From contig UFRQ01000003.1 of assembly GCA_900444965.1 (NCBI GenBank), positions 310,001 through 374,000 on the forward strand: a stretch of DNA of 64,000 nt, in the 5' to 3' direction. The stretch's first letter is position 1; every line of letters begins with the position of its first letter. Shown here piece by piece: positions 46,608 through 56,913 of this stretch. The notes beneath the pieces were generated by a model. It ran no database searches. It worked only from the letters and a program-made list of their open reading frames with translations, and was not told the DNA's origin. Both the position numbers and the translations under genes were made by a program. The DNA is from [Actinobacillus] rossii. Lineage in GTDB: Bacteria; Pseudomonadota; Gammaproteobacteria; Enterobacterales; Pasteurellaceae.

Positions 46608-47456
46608 ATGGCCAAACGTTCTCACACTGAAACCGAAAAACACCGCTCATTTCTCAAATGGGCGGGTGGCAAGTTACGTGTCATAGACGAAATTAACCGT
46701 TTATTGCCAAAGCGTAAAACTTGTTTAGTTGAACCTTTTGTGGGGGCGGGATCAGTCTTTTTAAATACGCATTTCAAACGCTATATTTTAGCTGACATCA
46801 ATCCAGATCTTATCAATTTATTCAATACTATAAAAAATGATGTTGATGCTTACATTAATGCATTAAAACCGATTTTCTTTCATCCTGACGCGAATACCGC
46901 AACCTACTATTACGCACGCCGTGATGACTTTAATCAATCACAAGATATTTTTGAGCGTTCAGTACTATTCGTCTATCTCAACCGTTTTGGATTCAATGGT
47001 TTATGCCGTTATAACTCGAAAAGAGAATTTAATGTGCCTTTTGGTTCATACAAAACGCATTATTTTCCTGAAGATGAATTGCGTTTCTTTGCAGAAAAAG
47101 CACAAAGTGCGGTGTTTATTTGCCAAGATTTTCACCGCACTTTTGAGCAAGTGGAACAAGATTGTGTAGTCTATTGTGACCCGCCTTATGCACCTTTAAT
47201 TCAGGATAGCAATTTCACCAGTTATGCTGGCAATGAGTTTTCCACCGAAGATCAAAAAGCGTTAGCGGCTCTGGCTAAAACTTGTGCGGAACCTGTGCTT
47301 ATCTCTAACCACGATACGAAATTCACGCGTGAACTTTATCGTGGTGCAAAATACCGTAAAATTCGTGTGCAACGCTCAATTAGCCAAACCCCTAAAAAAC
47401 GTCACAAAGTGGGTGAGTTAATTGCTGTTTTTAGACCAACCCATTCATCGCGTTAA
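46608..47456 (+). CDS. dam: DNA adenine methyltransferase (GATC)
   Basis: Dam methylates the adenine of GATC and guides mismatch repair. 282 residues: 'LKWAGGKLRVIDEI' (~15-28), the SAM-binding 'VEPFVGAGSVFLN' (~41-53), the catalytic 'YCDPPYAPL' (~189-197) and 'ISNHDTKFTRELY'. It begins 5 bases after aroB in the classic aroK-aroB-dam order. Its end overlaps the convergent pabC-like gene by 26 bases. Confidence 0.96.
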   Translation: MAKRSHTETEKHRSFLKWAGGKLRVIDEINRLLPKRKTCLVEPFVGAGSVFLNTHFKRYILADINPDLINLFNTIKNDVDAYINALKPIFFHPDANTATYYYARRDDFNQSQDIFERSVLFVYLNRFGFNGLCRYNSKREFNVPFGSYKTHYFPEDELRFFAEKAQSAVFICQDFHRTFEQVEQDCVVYCDPPYAPLIQDSNFTSYAGNEFSTEDQKALAALAKTCAEPVLISNHDTKFTRELYRGAKYRKIRVQRSISQTPKKRHKVGELIAVFRPTHSSR

Positions 47457-48009
47457 TCACACGAATTTCATCAAATTGCGCGATATCTTCGGCAAAAATA
47501 GTTTTTTCTTTAATTTTTCCTGTATCCAATAAATACGTTCGCTGAGAACCTATTAATAAGGGCGAATCAGGTGTGAACCACTGCTCACCTTGACGAAACA
47601 CTAAATTGCCAATGCTACAATCTGTCACTTTCCCTTGTTTAATAATGATGATCTCATCACAATCGCCACGCTGTTCCAAGAGATGACTTAATAAAGTGCG
47701 GTCAGAAAATTTTAAAGAATAGTCAATTTCATCACAAATTACGGGTTGAAAAGTGGTAATTTTACACCGTTGATAAGGAAAAAATTGAATTTGGAAAGTT
47801 GTAGCATTGTAATCAATACGGCAACGCGTCAAAGATGTGAGATTTAGAAATTCAGGTTGAAGATGAATAATTTCAAAAAGATCATAAATTTTTACCGCAC
47901 TTTCACCATAAAATTGGTACAAAGTACGTTCATAACGTTGTTGGTGATAAGCGCAATTTTTTATTTGCTGTTGTTCAATGCAAAGGGTTTCAAATAAAGG
48001 GAAATCCAT
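47431..48009 (-). CDS. pabC: Aminotransferase class IV, PabC-like (aminodeoxychorismate lyase)
   Basis: A PLP enzyme expected to release pyruvate from 4-amino-4-deoxychorismate, giving p-aminobenzoate for folate. At 192 residues it is short for class IV (usually ~270), as in H. influenzae HI1169. 'FPLFETLCIEQQQI' at the start, 'HQQRYERTL' with the conserved H-x2-R, 'ITDCSIGNLVF'-like text ('VTDCSIGNLVFRQGE', ~132-146) and 'TPDSPLLIGSQR' match the family. The expected PLP lysine is not obvious; 'IIIKQGKVTD' may contain it. It starts at the pabB stop, so pabB-pabC are coupled. Confidence 0.78.
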   Translation of the reverse strand: MDFPLFETLCIEQQQIKNCAYHQQRYERTLYQFYGESAVKIYDLFEIIHLQPEFLNLTSLTRCRIDYNATTFQIQFFPYQRCKITTFQPVICDEIDYSLKFSDRTLLSHLLEQRGDCDEIIIIKQGKVTDCSIGNLVFRQGEQWFTPDSPLLIGSQRTYLLDTGKIKEKTIFAEDIAQFDEIRVINAMNGLV

Positions 48010-48011
48010 CA

Positions 48012-48989
48012 CTACTGTTCCATCGGCACATAAACTTTTTGTTGTAACTCCAAATATTCATCTTCCAGCACACTATGGCGAGTAATACCACCGCCGCTGC
48101 GAAAATAAAATTTATTCCCCTGCCGTTCAATAAAACGAATAGCGACCGCACTATCTAAACTTTCTCCCATGAAAATCCCAAAAATTCCCGTGTAATAACC
48201 ACGAGATTGCCCTTCTGCCTGTTGAATAATTTCGACGGTTTTTTCTTTGGGCGCGCCACTAATCGATCCTGCTGGCAATAATTTAATCAGCATTGAACCA
48301 ATATTTTCTTGCCAATTTTCTGTAAGATCACCAACAATTTCCGAACTGGTTTGCAAAATTGCATTTTCATCATTTCCCACTTTTTCCACATAACGAAAAC
48401 GGCGAACTTGAATATTTTGTGCCACCATTGCCAAATCATTTCGCATTAAATCCACAATCGTATAATGTTCACATTGCTCTTTTTCTGAATCCAGCAACAC
48501 CTGTTGTGCATTAAGTATATTAGCGCCAATCGTTCCTTTCATTGGGTAAGTAAATATTTGATTATCATGGATTTGTACAAAAGATTCAGGAGAAAAACAG
48601 ACAAATTGGTCACGATACCACAACTTATATTTCGCTTGGCTAGCTTGATAAATTTGCGCCAAGTTATAATTTATTGAAATTGGCGTCGGATAAGTGAGAT
48701 TAAGAAGATAAGAATTGCCTTTTTGCAATGCCGTTTGAACTAACTCAAAGCCTTGTTTATACGTTTTAAATAGAACTGGTTGCGACGTTAAATGAAAAAG
48801 TGCGGTTGGTTTTTCCAAAGAAATTTCTCTCGTTTTCTCACCTTGAATATCAAACTGTATATCAAGTGCAGCTATATCATCCAATGCACAAATAACCGGC
48901 TGGCGTTGTTCAAAATCAATTAAGAAGAAAAATGGTGTCCGTGATCTTCCCCATGAATTTGCCTGTTCAATAAATTGTTTTAACCGCAT
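48012..48989 (-). CDS. pabB: Aminodeoxychorismate synthase component I
   Basis: PabB converts chorismate and ammonia (from PabA) to aminodeoxychorismate. It is a 325-residue short form covering the chorismate-binding domain: 'GNSYLLNLTYPTPI' (~107-120), 'YPMKGTIGA' (~157-165), 'EHYTIVDLMRNDLAMVAQNI' (~182-201), 'LLPAGSISGAPKEKTVEII' (~242-260) and 'YYTGIFGIF'. The P-A-G-S-x-x-G-A-P-K motif, missing from the other copy, is intact. I start at 48989 by alignment with the paralogue; an ATG eight codons upstream is possible. It is divergent from pabA with ~97 bases between. Confidence 0.92.
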   Translation of the reverse strand: MRLKQFIEQANSWGRSRTPFFFLIDFEQRQPVICALDDIAALDIQFDIQGEKTREISLEKPTALFHLTSQPVLFKTYKQGFELVQTALQKGNSYLLNLTYPTPISINYNLAQIYQASQAKYKLWYRDQFVCFSPESFVQIHDNQIFTYPMKGTIGANILNAQQVLLDSEKEQCEHYTIVDLMRNDLAMVAQNIQVRRFRYVEKVGNDENAILQTSSEIVGDLTENWQENIGSMLIKLLPAGSISGAPKEKTVEIIQQAEGQSRGYYTGIFGIFMGESLDSAVAIRFIERQGNKFYFRSGGGITRHSVLEDEYLELQQKVYVPMEQ

Positions 48990-49086
48990 TTTACTTTGAG
49001 AAATGAAAAACATAATAGCGCAGTGTAGCAGAAATTGAGAAAAAAATCATTTATAATGAACTGTTAATTTTACCCTTGGACCCCCA

Positions 49087-49653
49087 ATGAAGCACCTACT
49101 CATTATCAATAATCACGATTCTTTTACCTACAATCTGGTAGATTTAATTCGTCGCTTAAATGTCGCATTCCAAGTCGTGGATGTGGAATGTCTAGACCTG
49201 CATGATATTGAAAAATTTAGTCATATTCTGATTTCGCCAGGTCCTGATGTGCCGAGTGCTTATCCAGCCCTTTTTGCATTTCTCGAAAAGTATCACCACA
49301 AAAAAGCGATTTTAGGCATTTGCCTCGGGCATCAAACTATCTGTGAGTATTTTGGTGCCACCCTTTACAATTTATCAGCGGTACGCCATGGTTACGCTCG
49401 CCAACTAAAAGTGCGGTCAAATTCAGCCTTATTTTCCCAATTACCATCAGAATTCCGTGTAGGGCTGTATCATTCTTGGGCTGTAGCAAAAAATCATTTT
49501 CCCCATGAGTTACAAATTACTGCAACCTGTGAAGACGACATTATTATGGCATTTCAGCACCGCACTTTACCCATTTACGGTGTGCAATTTCATCCTGAAT
49601 CTTATATTTCAGAATATGGTGAACAGCTACTCAGAAATTTTCTTAATCAGTAA
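49087..49653 (+). CDS. pabA: Aminodeoxychorismate synthase component II (glutamine amidotransferase)
   Basis: PabA hydrolyses glutamine and channels ammonia to PabB. 188 residues: 'LLIINNHDSFTYNLVDLIRR' at the start, 'ISPGPDVPSAYP' (~56-67), the nucleophile cysteine in 'GICLGHQTI' (~79-87) and the His-Glu pair in 'VQFHPESYISEYG' (~168-180). TrpG is the alternative for this family; the divergent intact pabB and pabC make PabA the better choice. It carries exact uptake signals. Confidence 0.92.
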   Translation: MKHLLIINNHDSFTYNLVDLIRRLNVAFQVVDVECLDLHDIEKFSHILISPGPDVPSAYPALFAFLEKYHHKKAILGICLGHQTICEYFGATLYNLSAVRHGYARQLKVRSNSALFSQLPSEFRVGLYHSWAVAKNHFPHELQITATCEDDIIMAFQHRTLPIYGVQFHPESYISEYGEQLLRNFLNQ

Positions 49654-49710
49654 TCTACAATTTAATTTGGAATACAGTTCTCGTTTTAAAAGAAAACATC
49701 AAAAAAACAC

Positions 49711-49739
49711 TTGATACTGTTTTTTATAACAGATAATAT
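49711..49739 (+). promoter_or_regulatory. recA promoter with LexA (SOS) box
   Basis: TTGATA (49711-49716), a 17-base spacer and TAATAT (49734-49739). The spacer contains TACTG-N10-CAGAT (49715-49734), a near-consensus LexA operator CTG-N10-CAG that would block the promoter until DNA damage. The mRNA leader is about 45 bases. Confidence 0.88.
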
Positions 49740-49791
49740 ATGCGCAAATTTACAGATATTTACAGAATTAGGACTGAAAAAGGACTTAACT

Positions 49792-50865
49792 ATGGCAACT
49801 CAAGACGATAAAGCAAAAGCACTCGCCGCGGCACTTGGTCAAATTGAAAAACAATTTGGTAAAGGTGCAATCATGAAATTGGGTGATACCCAAACTCTTG
49901 ATGTAGAATCTATTTCTACGGGTTCTATTGGCTTAGATGTCGCATTAGGTATCGGTGGCTTGCCGATGGGGCGTATTGTCGAGATCTATGGTCCAGAATC
50001 ATCAGGTAAAACAACCTTAACCCTTTCAGTGATCGCACAAGCACAAAAAGCAGGTAAAGTTTGTGCATTTATTGATGCAGAACATGCACTTGACCCCATT
50101 TATGCAGCGAAATTAGGTGTTGATGTAAAAGAGTTATTCATTTCACAACCTGACAACGGTGAACAAGCACTTGAAATCTGCGATGCATTAGTCCGTTCAG
50201 GTGCAATTGATGTCATTATTGTGGACTCGGTAGCAGCCTTAACACCAAAAGCGGAAATTGAAGGTGATATGGGCGATTCACATGTTGGTTTGCAAGCTCG
50301 CTTGATGTCGCAAGCTTTGCGTAAACTAACAGGTCAAATTAAATCATCAAATTGCTTAGTGGTATTCATTAACCAAATTCGAATGAAGATCGGTGTGATG
50401 TTCGGCAACCCTGAAACCACAACGGGTGGTAACGCGTTAAAATTCTATTCATCAGTACGTTTAGACATTCGCCGTGTCGGTGCGGTGAAAAATGGCGAAG
50501 AAATCATTGGTAATGAAACTCGCGTCAAAGTGGTGAAAAATAAACTAGCTGCCCCGTTCCGCACTGTGGATTTCCAAATTATGTATGGTGAAGGGATTTC
50601 TAAAAATGGCGAACTCATTGAACTTGGTGTAAAACATAAATTTGTTCAAAAAGCAGGGGCATGGTTCTCTTATGACGGCGAAAAGATCGGTCAAGGTAAA
50701 GCCAATGCGATGAAATGGTTAACCGAAAACCCAACTAAAGCCGCTGAACTTGAAGCACGTATTCGTGCGGAATTCCAAGCCAATCCTGAAAAAGCATTAA
50801 TTGCTGATTTAGAAGGTGCGAAAGATGATACCGAAGATGATTTTTCGGGTGAAGATTTCGAATAA
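49792..50865 (+). CDS. recA: Recombinase RecA
   Basis: RecA forms filaments on single-stranded DNA, drives strand exchange and triggers LexA self-cleavage. In a transformable species it also recombines imported DNA. 357 residues starting '[19 protein letters not shown]'; Walker A 'GPESSGKTT' (~66-74), Walker B '[10 protein letters not shown]', L1/L2 loop region '[20 protein letters not shown]' and an acidic tail. The ATG at 49792 was chosen by family; it is downstream of the LexA-controlled promoter. recX follows. Confidence 0.98.
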   Translation: MATQDDKAKALAAALGQIEKQFGKGAIMKLGDTQTLDVESISTGSIGLDVALGIGGLPMGRIVEIYGPESSGKTTLTLSVIAQAQKAGKVCAFIDAEHALDPIYAAKLGVDVKELFISQPDNGEQALEICDALVRSGAIDVIIVDSVAALTPKAEIEGDMGDSHVGLQARLMSQALRKLTGQIKSSNCLVVFINQIRMKIGVMFGNPETTTGGNALKFYSSVRLDIRRVGAVKNGEEIIGNETRVKVVKNKLAAPFRTVDFQIMYGEGISKNGELIELGVKHKFVQKAGAWFSYDGEKIGQGKANAMKWLTENPTKAAELEARIRAEFQANPEKALIADLEGAKDDTEDDFSGEDFE

Positions 50866-50873
50866 AACGTCAC

Positions 50874-50903
50874 AAAGTGTGGTTAATTTTAACCGCACTT
50901 TTA
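50874..50903 (+). terminator. Uptake-signal hairpin between recA and recX
   Basis: AAAGTGTGGTTAA pairs with TTAACCGCACTTT (one G-U) and is followed by TTACTTTC. A partial terminator here would make recX much less expressed than recA, as in other bacteria. Confidence 0.7.
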
Positions 50904-50933
50904 CTTTCTAATTTAAAGTGAAAGAATCTAACC

Positions 50934-51404
50934 GTGTCTGAAACAGCTAACCTCTCTTTAGCATTAGGTTACGTAGTGAACTTACTTGCTCGCCGCGAAT
51001 ATAGTGAATTTGAAATTCGCTGTAAAATGCAGGAAAAAGCCTTTTCTGAAGAAGATATTGAGAACACCATTCTCTATTGCCAACAAAAGAATTGGCAAAA
51101 TGATCATCGCTTTACAGAAAATTACTTGAATTTTCGTGCGCAACGCGGTTATGGTTTAATGCGCATTAAACAAGAGCTGCGTCAATTAAAAGGAATTCAA
51201 TCAGAAGTGATTGAAGACGTACTTATGGAAAATGAGATTGATTGGTCTGAAATCGCTTTATGCGTTTTGCGTAAAAAATTCCCTGATTTTCAGCAAAAAC
51301 AAGATCCTAAATCAAAACAAAAAATATGGCGTTATATGATGTCTCATGGTTTCAGTGCTGACGATTTCGGTAACTTTGTTGGTTCAAACGCAGATTTTTA
51401 TTAG
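50934..51404 (+). CDS. recX: RecA regulator RecX
   Basis: RecX binds RecA filaments and limits them. The 156-residue all-helical protein has 'ALGYVVNLLARREYSEFEIR' (N-terminal repeat), 'DHRFTENYLNFRAQRGYGLM' and 'WRYMMSHGFSADDF' near the end, typical of three-helix RecX repeats. It begins with GTG and a poor ribosome binding site, consistent with low expression. It is downstream of recA and its leaky terminator. Confidence 0.92.
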   Translation: MSETANLSLALGYVVNLLARREYSEFEIRCKMQEKAFSEEDIENTILYCQQKNWQNDHRFTENYLNFRAQRGYGLMRIKQELRQLKGIQSEVIEDVLMENEIDWSEIALCVLRKKFPDFQQKQDPKSKQKIWRYMMSHGFSADDFGNFVGSNADFY

Positions 51405-51412
51405 GTTTTATT

Positions 51413-51440
51413 TTGCCGTGTAGAAAATAAACGGTATAAT
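51413..51440 (+). promoter_or_regulatory. Sigma-70-like promoter upstream of the ABC exporter
   Basis: TTGCCG (51413-51418), a 16-base spacer, TATAAT (51435-51440). The predicted transcript start falls just before the hairpin at 51452. Confidence 0.55.
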
Positions 51441-51451
51441 GACCGCACTTT

Positions 51452-51486
51452 AGGCAGCTAAGAAACAGACTTAAGTTGCCTTTTTC
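51452..51486 (+). terminator. Terminator or attenuator hairpin after recX, in the ABC gene leader
   Basis: AGGCAGCTAAG pairs with CTTAAGTTGCC (one bulge), followed by T5. It can end the recX transcript, but it lies downstream of a good promoter and 23 bases before the ABC exporter start, so it may also act as an attenuator in the exporter leader. Confidence 0.55.
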
Positions 51487-51508
51487 GTTTCTGAAATGTA
51501 ATAAAAAT

Positions 51509-53353
51509 ATGATAGATAAAATTTTTTCGTGGTTCGAAAGCCGCATTAATGCCTACCCTGATAGCGCGCCTCAAACACCTGCGCAAGGGCTATGGGGCTT
51601 TATTTGGTCAAGTCTTGATGGTTTGAAGGCATGGATTACTTTTTTTGCCTTTTTAACTATTGGTGTCGGTATCATTGAGGCGATGCTATTCCAATTTATG
51701 GGAAAAATCGTTGATTGGTTAGGGGCGTATTCCCCAGCCACACTGTGGGCAGAAAAAGGACATTATTTAATCGGTATGGCAATCATATTATTGCTAAGTA
51801 TTGGTTGGATATTCCTAACTTCTGCAGTTCGCTTGCAAACTTTGCAGGGCGTATTTCCTATGCGTTTACGTTGGAATTTTCACCGTTTAATGCTAGGCCA
51901 AAGTCTCAGTTTTTATCAAGATGAATTTGCTGGGCGTGTTTCAGCAAAAGTGATGCAAACAGCACTTGCCGTTCGTGATACGGTATTAACGGTAGCCAAT
52001 ATGATTGTCTATGTTAGCGTTTACTTTATTACATCTGGCGTTGTATTGGTTGCCTTTGATGGTTGGTTAATTGTGCCATTTATTTTATGGATGTTTATTT
52101 TTGCAGGTATTCTCTATTATTTAATCCCTAAATTAGCAAAAACCGCAGAACGCCAAGCAGATGCTCGCTCTTTAATGACTGGTCGCGTCACCGATGCCTA
52201 CTCCAATATTACTACCGTAAAATTATTTTCTCACGGTGAACGTGAAGCGGCTTATGCAAAACGTTCTATGGAAGAATTTATGATCACTGTGCATGCTCAA
52301 ATGCGTTTAGCTACTGGACTAGATGTTCTCACTTATGCGAGCAATATCTTCCTTACCTTATCTACTGCAGGACTTGGCATCTATTTATGGCATCAAGGCA
52401 GCATTGGTGTAGGGGCAATTGCTACAGCAACGGCGATGGCACTACGCGTAAATGGGCTATCTCATTGGATTATGTGGGAATCGGCTCGTTTATTTGAAAA
52501 TATCGGTACGGTTAATGACGGTATGCAAACCCTGTCAAAACCACATACGATTGTGGATAAACCCAATGCAGTTCCAATGAAAGTCACAAAAGGGGAAATC
52601 AAATTTGAGCATATTAACTTTGCTTATTCTCCGGAAAAAACTTTACTGAACGATTTTAATTTAACCATCAAAGCGGGCGAAAAAGTCGGGTTAATCGGTC
52701 GTTCTGGTGCAGGTAAATCAACGATTGTGAACTTACTTTTACGTTTTTATGAAGCACAAAATGGCGCTATCACTATTGATGGTCAAAATGTACTTGATGT
52801 ACAACAAGAAAGTTTACGTAGTCAAATTGGTTTAGTGACGCAAGACACTTCCTTACTGCACCGTTCTGTACGTGATAATATTATCTATGGTCGTCCAAAT
52901 GCCACAGAAGAAGAAATGATTAACGCAGCAAAACGCGCAGAAGCGGCTGAGTTTATTCCGCTTTTAAGTGATGCGGCTGGTCGTCGCGGTTATGATGCTC
53001 ATGTGGGTGAACGTGGTGTGAAATTATCAGGTGGTCAACGTCAACGTATCGCGATTGCGCGCGTGATGTTAAAAGACGCGCCAATCTTGTTGCTTGATGA
53101 AGCAACGAGCGCACTCGATAGTGAAGTGGAAGCCGCAATTCAAGAAAGCTTAGATAAAATGATGGAAAATAAAACGGTTATTGCGATTGCGCACCGTTTA
53201 TCTACTATCGCCGCGATGGATCGTTTAATCGTACTTGATCAAGGGCAAATCGTTGAACAAGGTACACATACAGAACTGCTTGCACAAAATGGCTTATATG
53301 CCAAATTATGGCAACACCAAAGTGGTGGTTTTCTAAGTGAACAAGCAGATTGA
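51509..53353 (+). CDS. ABC exporter, fused membrane and ATPase domains
   Basis: A 614-residue half-transporter: a six-helix membrane domain (~20-350) followed by an ATPase with Walker A 'GRSGAGKST' (~400), signature 'LSGGQRQR' (~510), Walker B 'PILLLDEATSALD' and H-loop 'IAIAHRLS'. It belongs to the MsbA/multidrug-type exporter superfamily and works as a dimer. H. influenzae has close relatives (HI0663/HI0664 region) of unknown substrate. The ATG at 51509 lacks a good ribosome binding site. It is not msbA itself, since lpxK is not next to it. Confidence 0.88.
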   Translation: MIDKIFSWFESRINAYPDSAPQTPAQGLWGFIWSSLDGLKAWITFFAFLTIGVGIIEAMLFQFMGKIVDWLGAYSPATLWAEKGHYLIGMAIILLLSIGWIFLTSAVRLQTLQGVFPMRLRWNFHRLMLGQSLSFYQDEFAGRVSAKVMQTALAVRDTVLTVANMIVYVSVYFITSGVVLVAFDGWLIVPFILWMFIFAGILYYLIPKLAKTAERQADARSLMTGRVTDAYSNITTVKLFSHGEREAAYAKRSMEEFMITVHAQMRLATGLDVLTYASNIFLTLSTAGLGIYLWHQGSIGVGAIATATAMALRVNGLSHWIMWESARLFENIGTVNDGMQTLSKPHTIVDKPNAVPMKVTKGEIKFEHINFAYSPEKTLLNDFNLTIKAGEKVGLIGRSGAGKSTIVNLLLRFYEAQNGAITIDGQNVLDVQQESLRSQIGLVTQDTSLLHRSVRDNIIYGRPNATEEEMINAAKRAEAAEFIPLLSDAAGRRGYDAHVGERGVKLSGGQRQRIAIARVMLKDAPILLLDEATSALDSEVEAAIQESLDKMMENKTVIAIAHRLSTIAAMDRLIVLDQGQIVEQGTHTELLAQNGLYAKLWQHQSGGFLSEQAD

Positions 53354-53366
53354 TTTTTAATCACGC

Positions 53367-53398
53367 AAGCCTGAGCGATAACGTTCGGGCTTTTTATT
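53367..53398 (+). terminator. Terminator after the ABC exporter
   Basis: AAGCCTGAGCG/CGTTCGGGCTT with two G-U pairs, followed by TTTATTAT; it lies 10 bases before the anmK start. Confidence 0.75.
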
Positions 53399-53407
53399 AT
53401 AAGAGTT

Positions 53408-54520
53408 ATGACAAATTTATATATTGGAATTATGTCGGGCACAAGCCTTGACGGAGTAGATTTAGTGTTAGTGGATTTTGATTATTCGCCACCCAAAATT
53501 GTGGCGAGCAATTTTACACCGATGCCTGAAAATTTACGCCAAAAATTGACCGCACTTTTGGATTCTAGTGAAACAAGTTTGCAAAATTTGGGCGAAATTG
53601 ATCATAAACTTGGCTGGCTTTATGCTGATTCTGTGAATCATTTTCTCACTAAGCAATCACTTTCATCAGAACAAATTCAAGCTATTGGTTGCCATGGACA
53701 AACTATTTGGCATTCCCCAACGTCAACCTTTCCATTCACGATGCAAATCGGTGATATGAATTTAGTTGCCGCCAAAACAAGAATTACCACTATCGCCGAT
53801 TTTCGCCGTAAAGATATGGCAATGGGAGGTCAAGGTGCGCCCTTAGTTCCCGCATTCCATCAATCAATATTTGCGGATAAAAATCGTTTTACGGTCGTGT
53901 TAAATATCGGTGGGATCAGTAATATTTCCGTGCTATCCCCAAACAGACCGCTTATTGGTTATGATGTCGGAGCAGGAAATACGTTAATGGATAGTTGGAT
54001 TGAGCAACACCAAAACAAACGTTATGACAAAAATGGCGATTGGGCGCGTTCGGGTCAAGTTAGTAATGAATTACTTGCGCATTTGCTTGATGAACCTTTT
54101 TTTCAACAACCAGCACCCAAAAGTACGGGGCGTGAGCTATTTAATTTAACTTGGCTCAATAAAAAACTGGAAAAACACACCATACTCTTACCGCAAGATA
54201 TTCAACGCACGTTGCTTGAATTTACTGCAGTCAGCATTACCAATGAACTACATACATTAAATACACAACATTTACCTTGCTTATTATTAGTTTGTGGCGG
54301 TGGCGCACATAATACGCTACTCATGGAACGTCTTCATGCTTTACTTCCGTCGTGGCAAGTATCCGTTACAACAGAATTTGGTTTGCACGTAGATTTTGTG
54401 GAAGCGGCTGCATTCGCATGGCTTGCCTACCAACGTATGCAGGGTTTACCAAGTAACGCTCCGACCGTAACAGGAGCCAAAAGTGCGGTCAGTTTAGGTG
54501 TGATTTATCCGAAGGAATAA
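53408..54520 (+). CDS. anmK: Anhydro-N-acetylmuramic acid kinase
   Basis: AnmK opens and phosphorylates 1,6-anhydroMurNAc from recycled peptidoglycan, giving MurNAc 6-phosphate. 370 residues; '[20 protein letters not shown]' (~5-24), '[11 protein letters not shown]' (~96-106), '[20 protein letters not shown]' (~129-148) and the ATP-site '[10 protein letters not shown]' are family hallmarks. Its product is the substrate of MurQ, encoded 3 bases downstream. Confidence 0.96.
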   Translation: MTNLYIGIMSGTSLDGVDLVLVDFDYSPPKIVASNFTPMPENLRQKLTALLDSSETSLQNLGEIDHKLGWLYADSVNHFLTKQSLSSEQIQAIGCHGQTIWHSPTSTFPFTMQIGDMNLVAAKTRITTIADFRRKDMAMGGQGAPLVPAFHQSIFADKNRFTVVLNIGGISNISVLSPNRPLIGYDVGAGNTLMDSWIEQHQNKRYDKNGDWARSGQVSNELLAHLLDEPFFQQPAPKSTGRELFNLTWLNKKLEKHTILLPQDIQRTLLEFTAVSITNELHTLNTQHLPCLLLVCGGGAHNTLLMERLHALLPSWQVSVTTEFGLHVDFVEAAAFAWLAYQRMQGLPSNAPTVTGAKSAVSLGVIYPKE

Positions 54521-55426
<906 letters not shown>

Positions 55427-55540
55427 TTTTTTATTTGCCCCTTCTAATCCATAAAAAAATAAAACGAGAGACTTTTCAGCTATAAAAAATCTCTCTTTGA
55501 TTAAAAATCATGTTGTTTCAAAAGATTATCTTAGAATAGA

Positions 55541-55731
55541 TCACACTAAAACCCACATTAAACACACAAATCCAAATGCAAGAGTGCCGTAAATTGTGGT
55601 TAAAATCGACCAAGTTCTCAACCCTTGAGAGATAGTAATGCCGAAAAATTTCGTCCATACCCAGAATAAACTATCATTTACGTGAGATAACGTCATTGAA
55701 CCTGCGCCTACTACAGCAGTAATTAATATCT
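55541..55731 (-). pseudogene. C-terminal fragment of a GntP-family gluconate permease
   Basis: The minus strand reads 'AVVGAGSMTLSHVNDSLFW' then 'LRTWSILTTIYGTLAFGF' and stops at 55541. This is the end of GntP-type permeases (A-G-S-x-x-L-S-H-V-N-D-S-x-F-W, then K/R-T-W). Only the last ~63 residues are present; the frame meets a stop at its upstream limit near 55732, where homology ends. It is a dead remnant, probably cut by the rearrangement that brought in the IS256 region. Confidence 0.82.
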
Positions 55732-55749
55732 ACGATATTATGTAACAGT

Positions 55750-55794
55750 TGCACAAGGCGGTCGTTGAGCTTGTCGAAACGTAAGTCTTGTGCA
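55750..55794. repeat. Palindromic element between gene remnants
   Basis: TGCACAAG and CTTGTGCA form an 8-bp stem enclosing a segment that contains GTTGAGCTTGTCGAAAC. I recall sequences like CGACAAGCTCAACGACCG in other genomes as repeats. A related GGTTGGTTAGCG/CCGCC stretch follows to 55835. Probably a dispersed repeat. Confidence 0.35.
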
Positions 55795-55839
55795 GTAAAC
55801 GCTGAAATGTCTTATGGTTCTACACGCTAACCAACCGCC

Positions 55840-56913
55840 TCAGCTTTGTGTAAGTGCTACATAATACTGAATATCTACTATACCCTTTTTATTTCTTGTA
55901 TGCTTAACTGCCTGTTTTATAATAAAAAAACGGCCGATAACTTGTCCTCCCACCAAAATCCAAGCCATTAACATTGATGTGAAAAATATACCTAAATAAA
56001 TATAGCCTGTTTTCAGATAGCACCAATGATTAATCGCAATAAGAACAATAAACTGAGGAATAATTACGGTAAGCATCATCATCCAGCGACCACCAAATTG
56101 TGGTAAACCAATGACATCAAACCCAGGACCAATTTGCATAAAATTTGGAATAAAATGGAACAACCATAAAATTAACAATCCACTCACTGCAAAGAATACT
56201 GTTTTTAATGTCCAACTTAACCAAGTAGTCCAAAAGTTATTCTCCTGTTTCATTCTCATTTGCACATTAACAATTAATCCATTAAATGAGAAAAAGAATA
56301 ATAAAATCAACAACCAGTAAATAGGGAAAAGGCTAATCCGTTCAGCAGTGAGCGGCTTTAAGAGAGGCCATAAAAATCTCAACTCAACAGCCCAGTAAGC
56401 GTGAACAAAACTTGCAATCGCATAGAGATATGCAATTAAAATACTGGCTAAGAAAAAATAACGTCCAATAATTTGTTTTGTTGTAAATTGTTGATTATTT
56501 GTTAACACACCAAATTCACTTAACGAAATACTTTGTTTACTTTGCCACAGGAAAAAGAATACAAAATTAAAAATAGCACTAATGATTAACCAAAGAATGA
56601 TGCCGTTCCCCATTTCTAATGGCATAAATGGCAATAATGATGCAAGAGGCTCATTTGCTCCCCCCCATTGAGTGAATAAGGGATATAAAATAAGAGTTAA
56701 CAAAATATTCACAAAAGCAAATATACACCATTTTCCTTTTGAAAGAGCGGTTAATTTAGAAGGCATTTGTGTGATATTAGCAAAATACAAACTATGCAAT
56801 AAACCATTAGCAAGAAATAACGCTGAAATGATCACACTAAATAATGCCAATAGCCCTTGCCAATTGAGCATCTCCCACAATTTGTGTAAATACCTGTTTC
56901 TGAGATAATACAT
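55840..56913 (-). pseudogene. N-terminally truncated multi-pass membrane protein (start supplied by the IS end)
   Basis: The frame encodes ~357 residues with about nine hydrophobic helices. I do not recognise the family with confidence; it resembles the membrane half of larger hydrolase-membrane fusion proteins. The first ~14 residues ('MYYLRNRYLHKLWE') are encoded by the terminal repeat of the IS256-family element, and native sequence seems to begin at 'MLNWQGLL' (from 56872 leftward). So the insertion beheaded a longer gene and supplied a new ATG. The C-terminus ('QYYVALTQS') runs into repeat-like DNA and may also be foreign. Expression is doubtful. Confidence 0.6.

Noticed and set aside
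55467..55497. Terminator after murQ
   Set aside because: Only a 6-bp GAGAGA/TCTCTC stem with a long loop and no good T-run; too weak to list.
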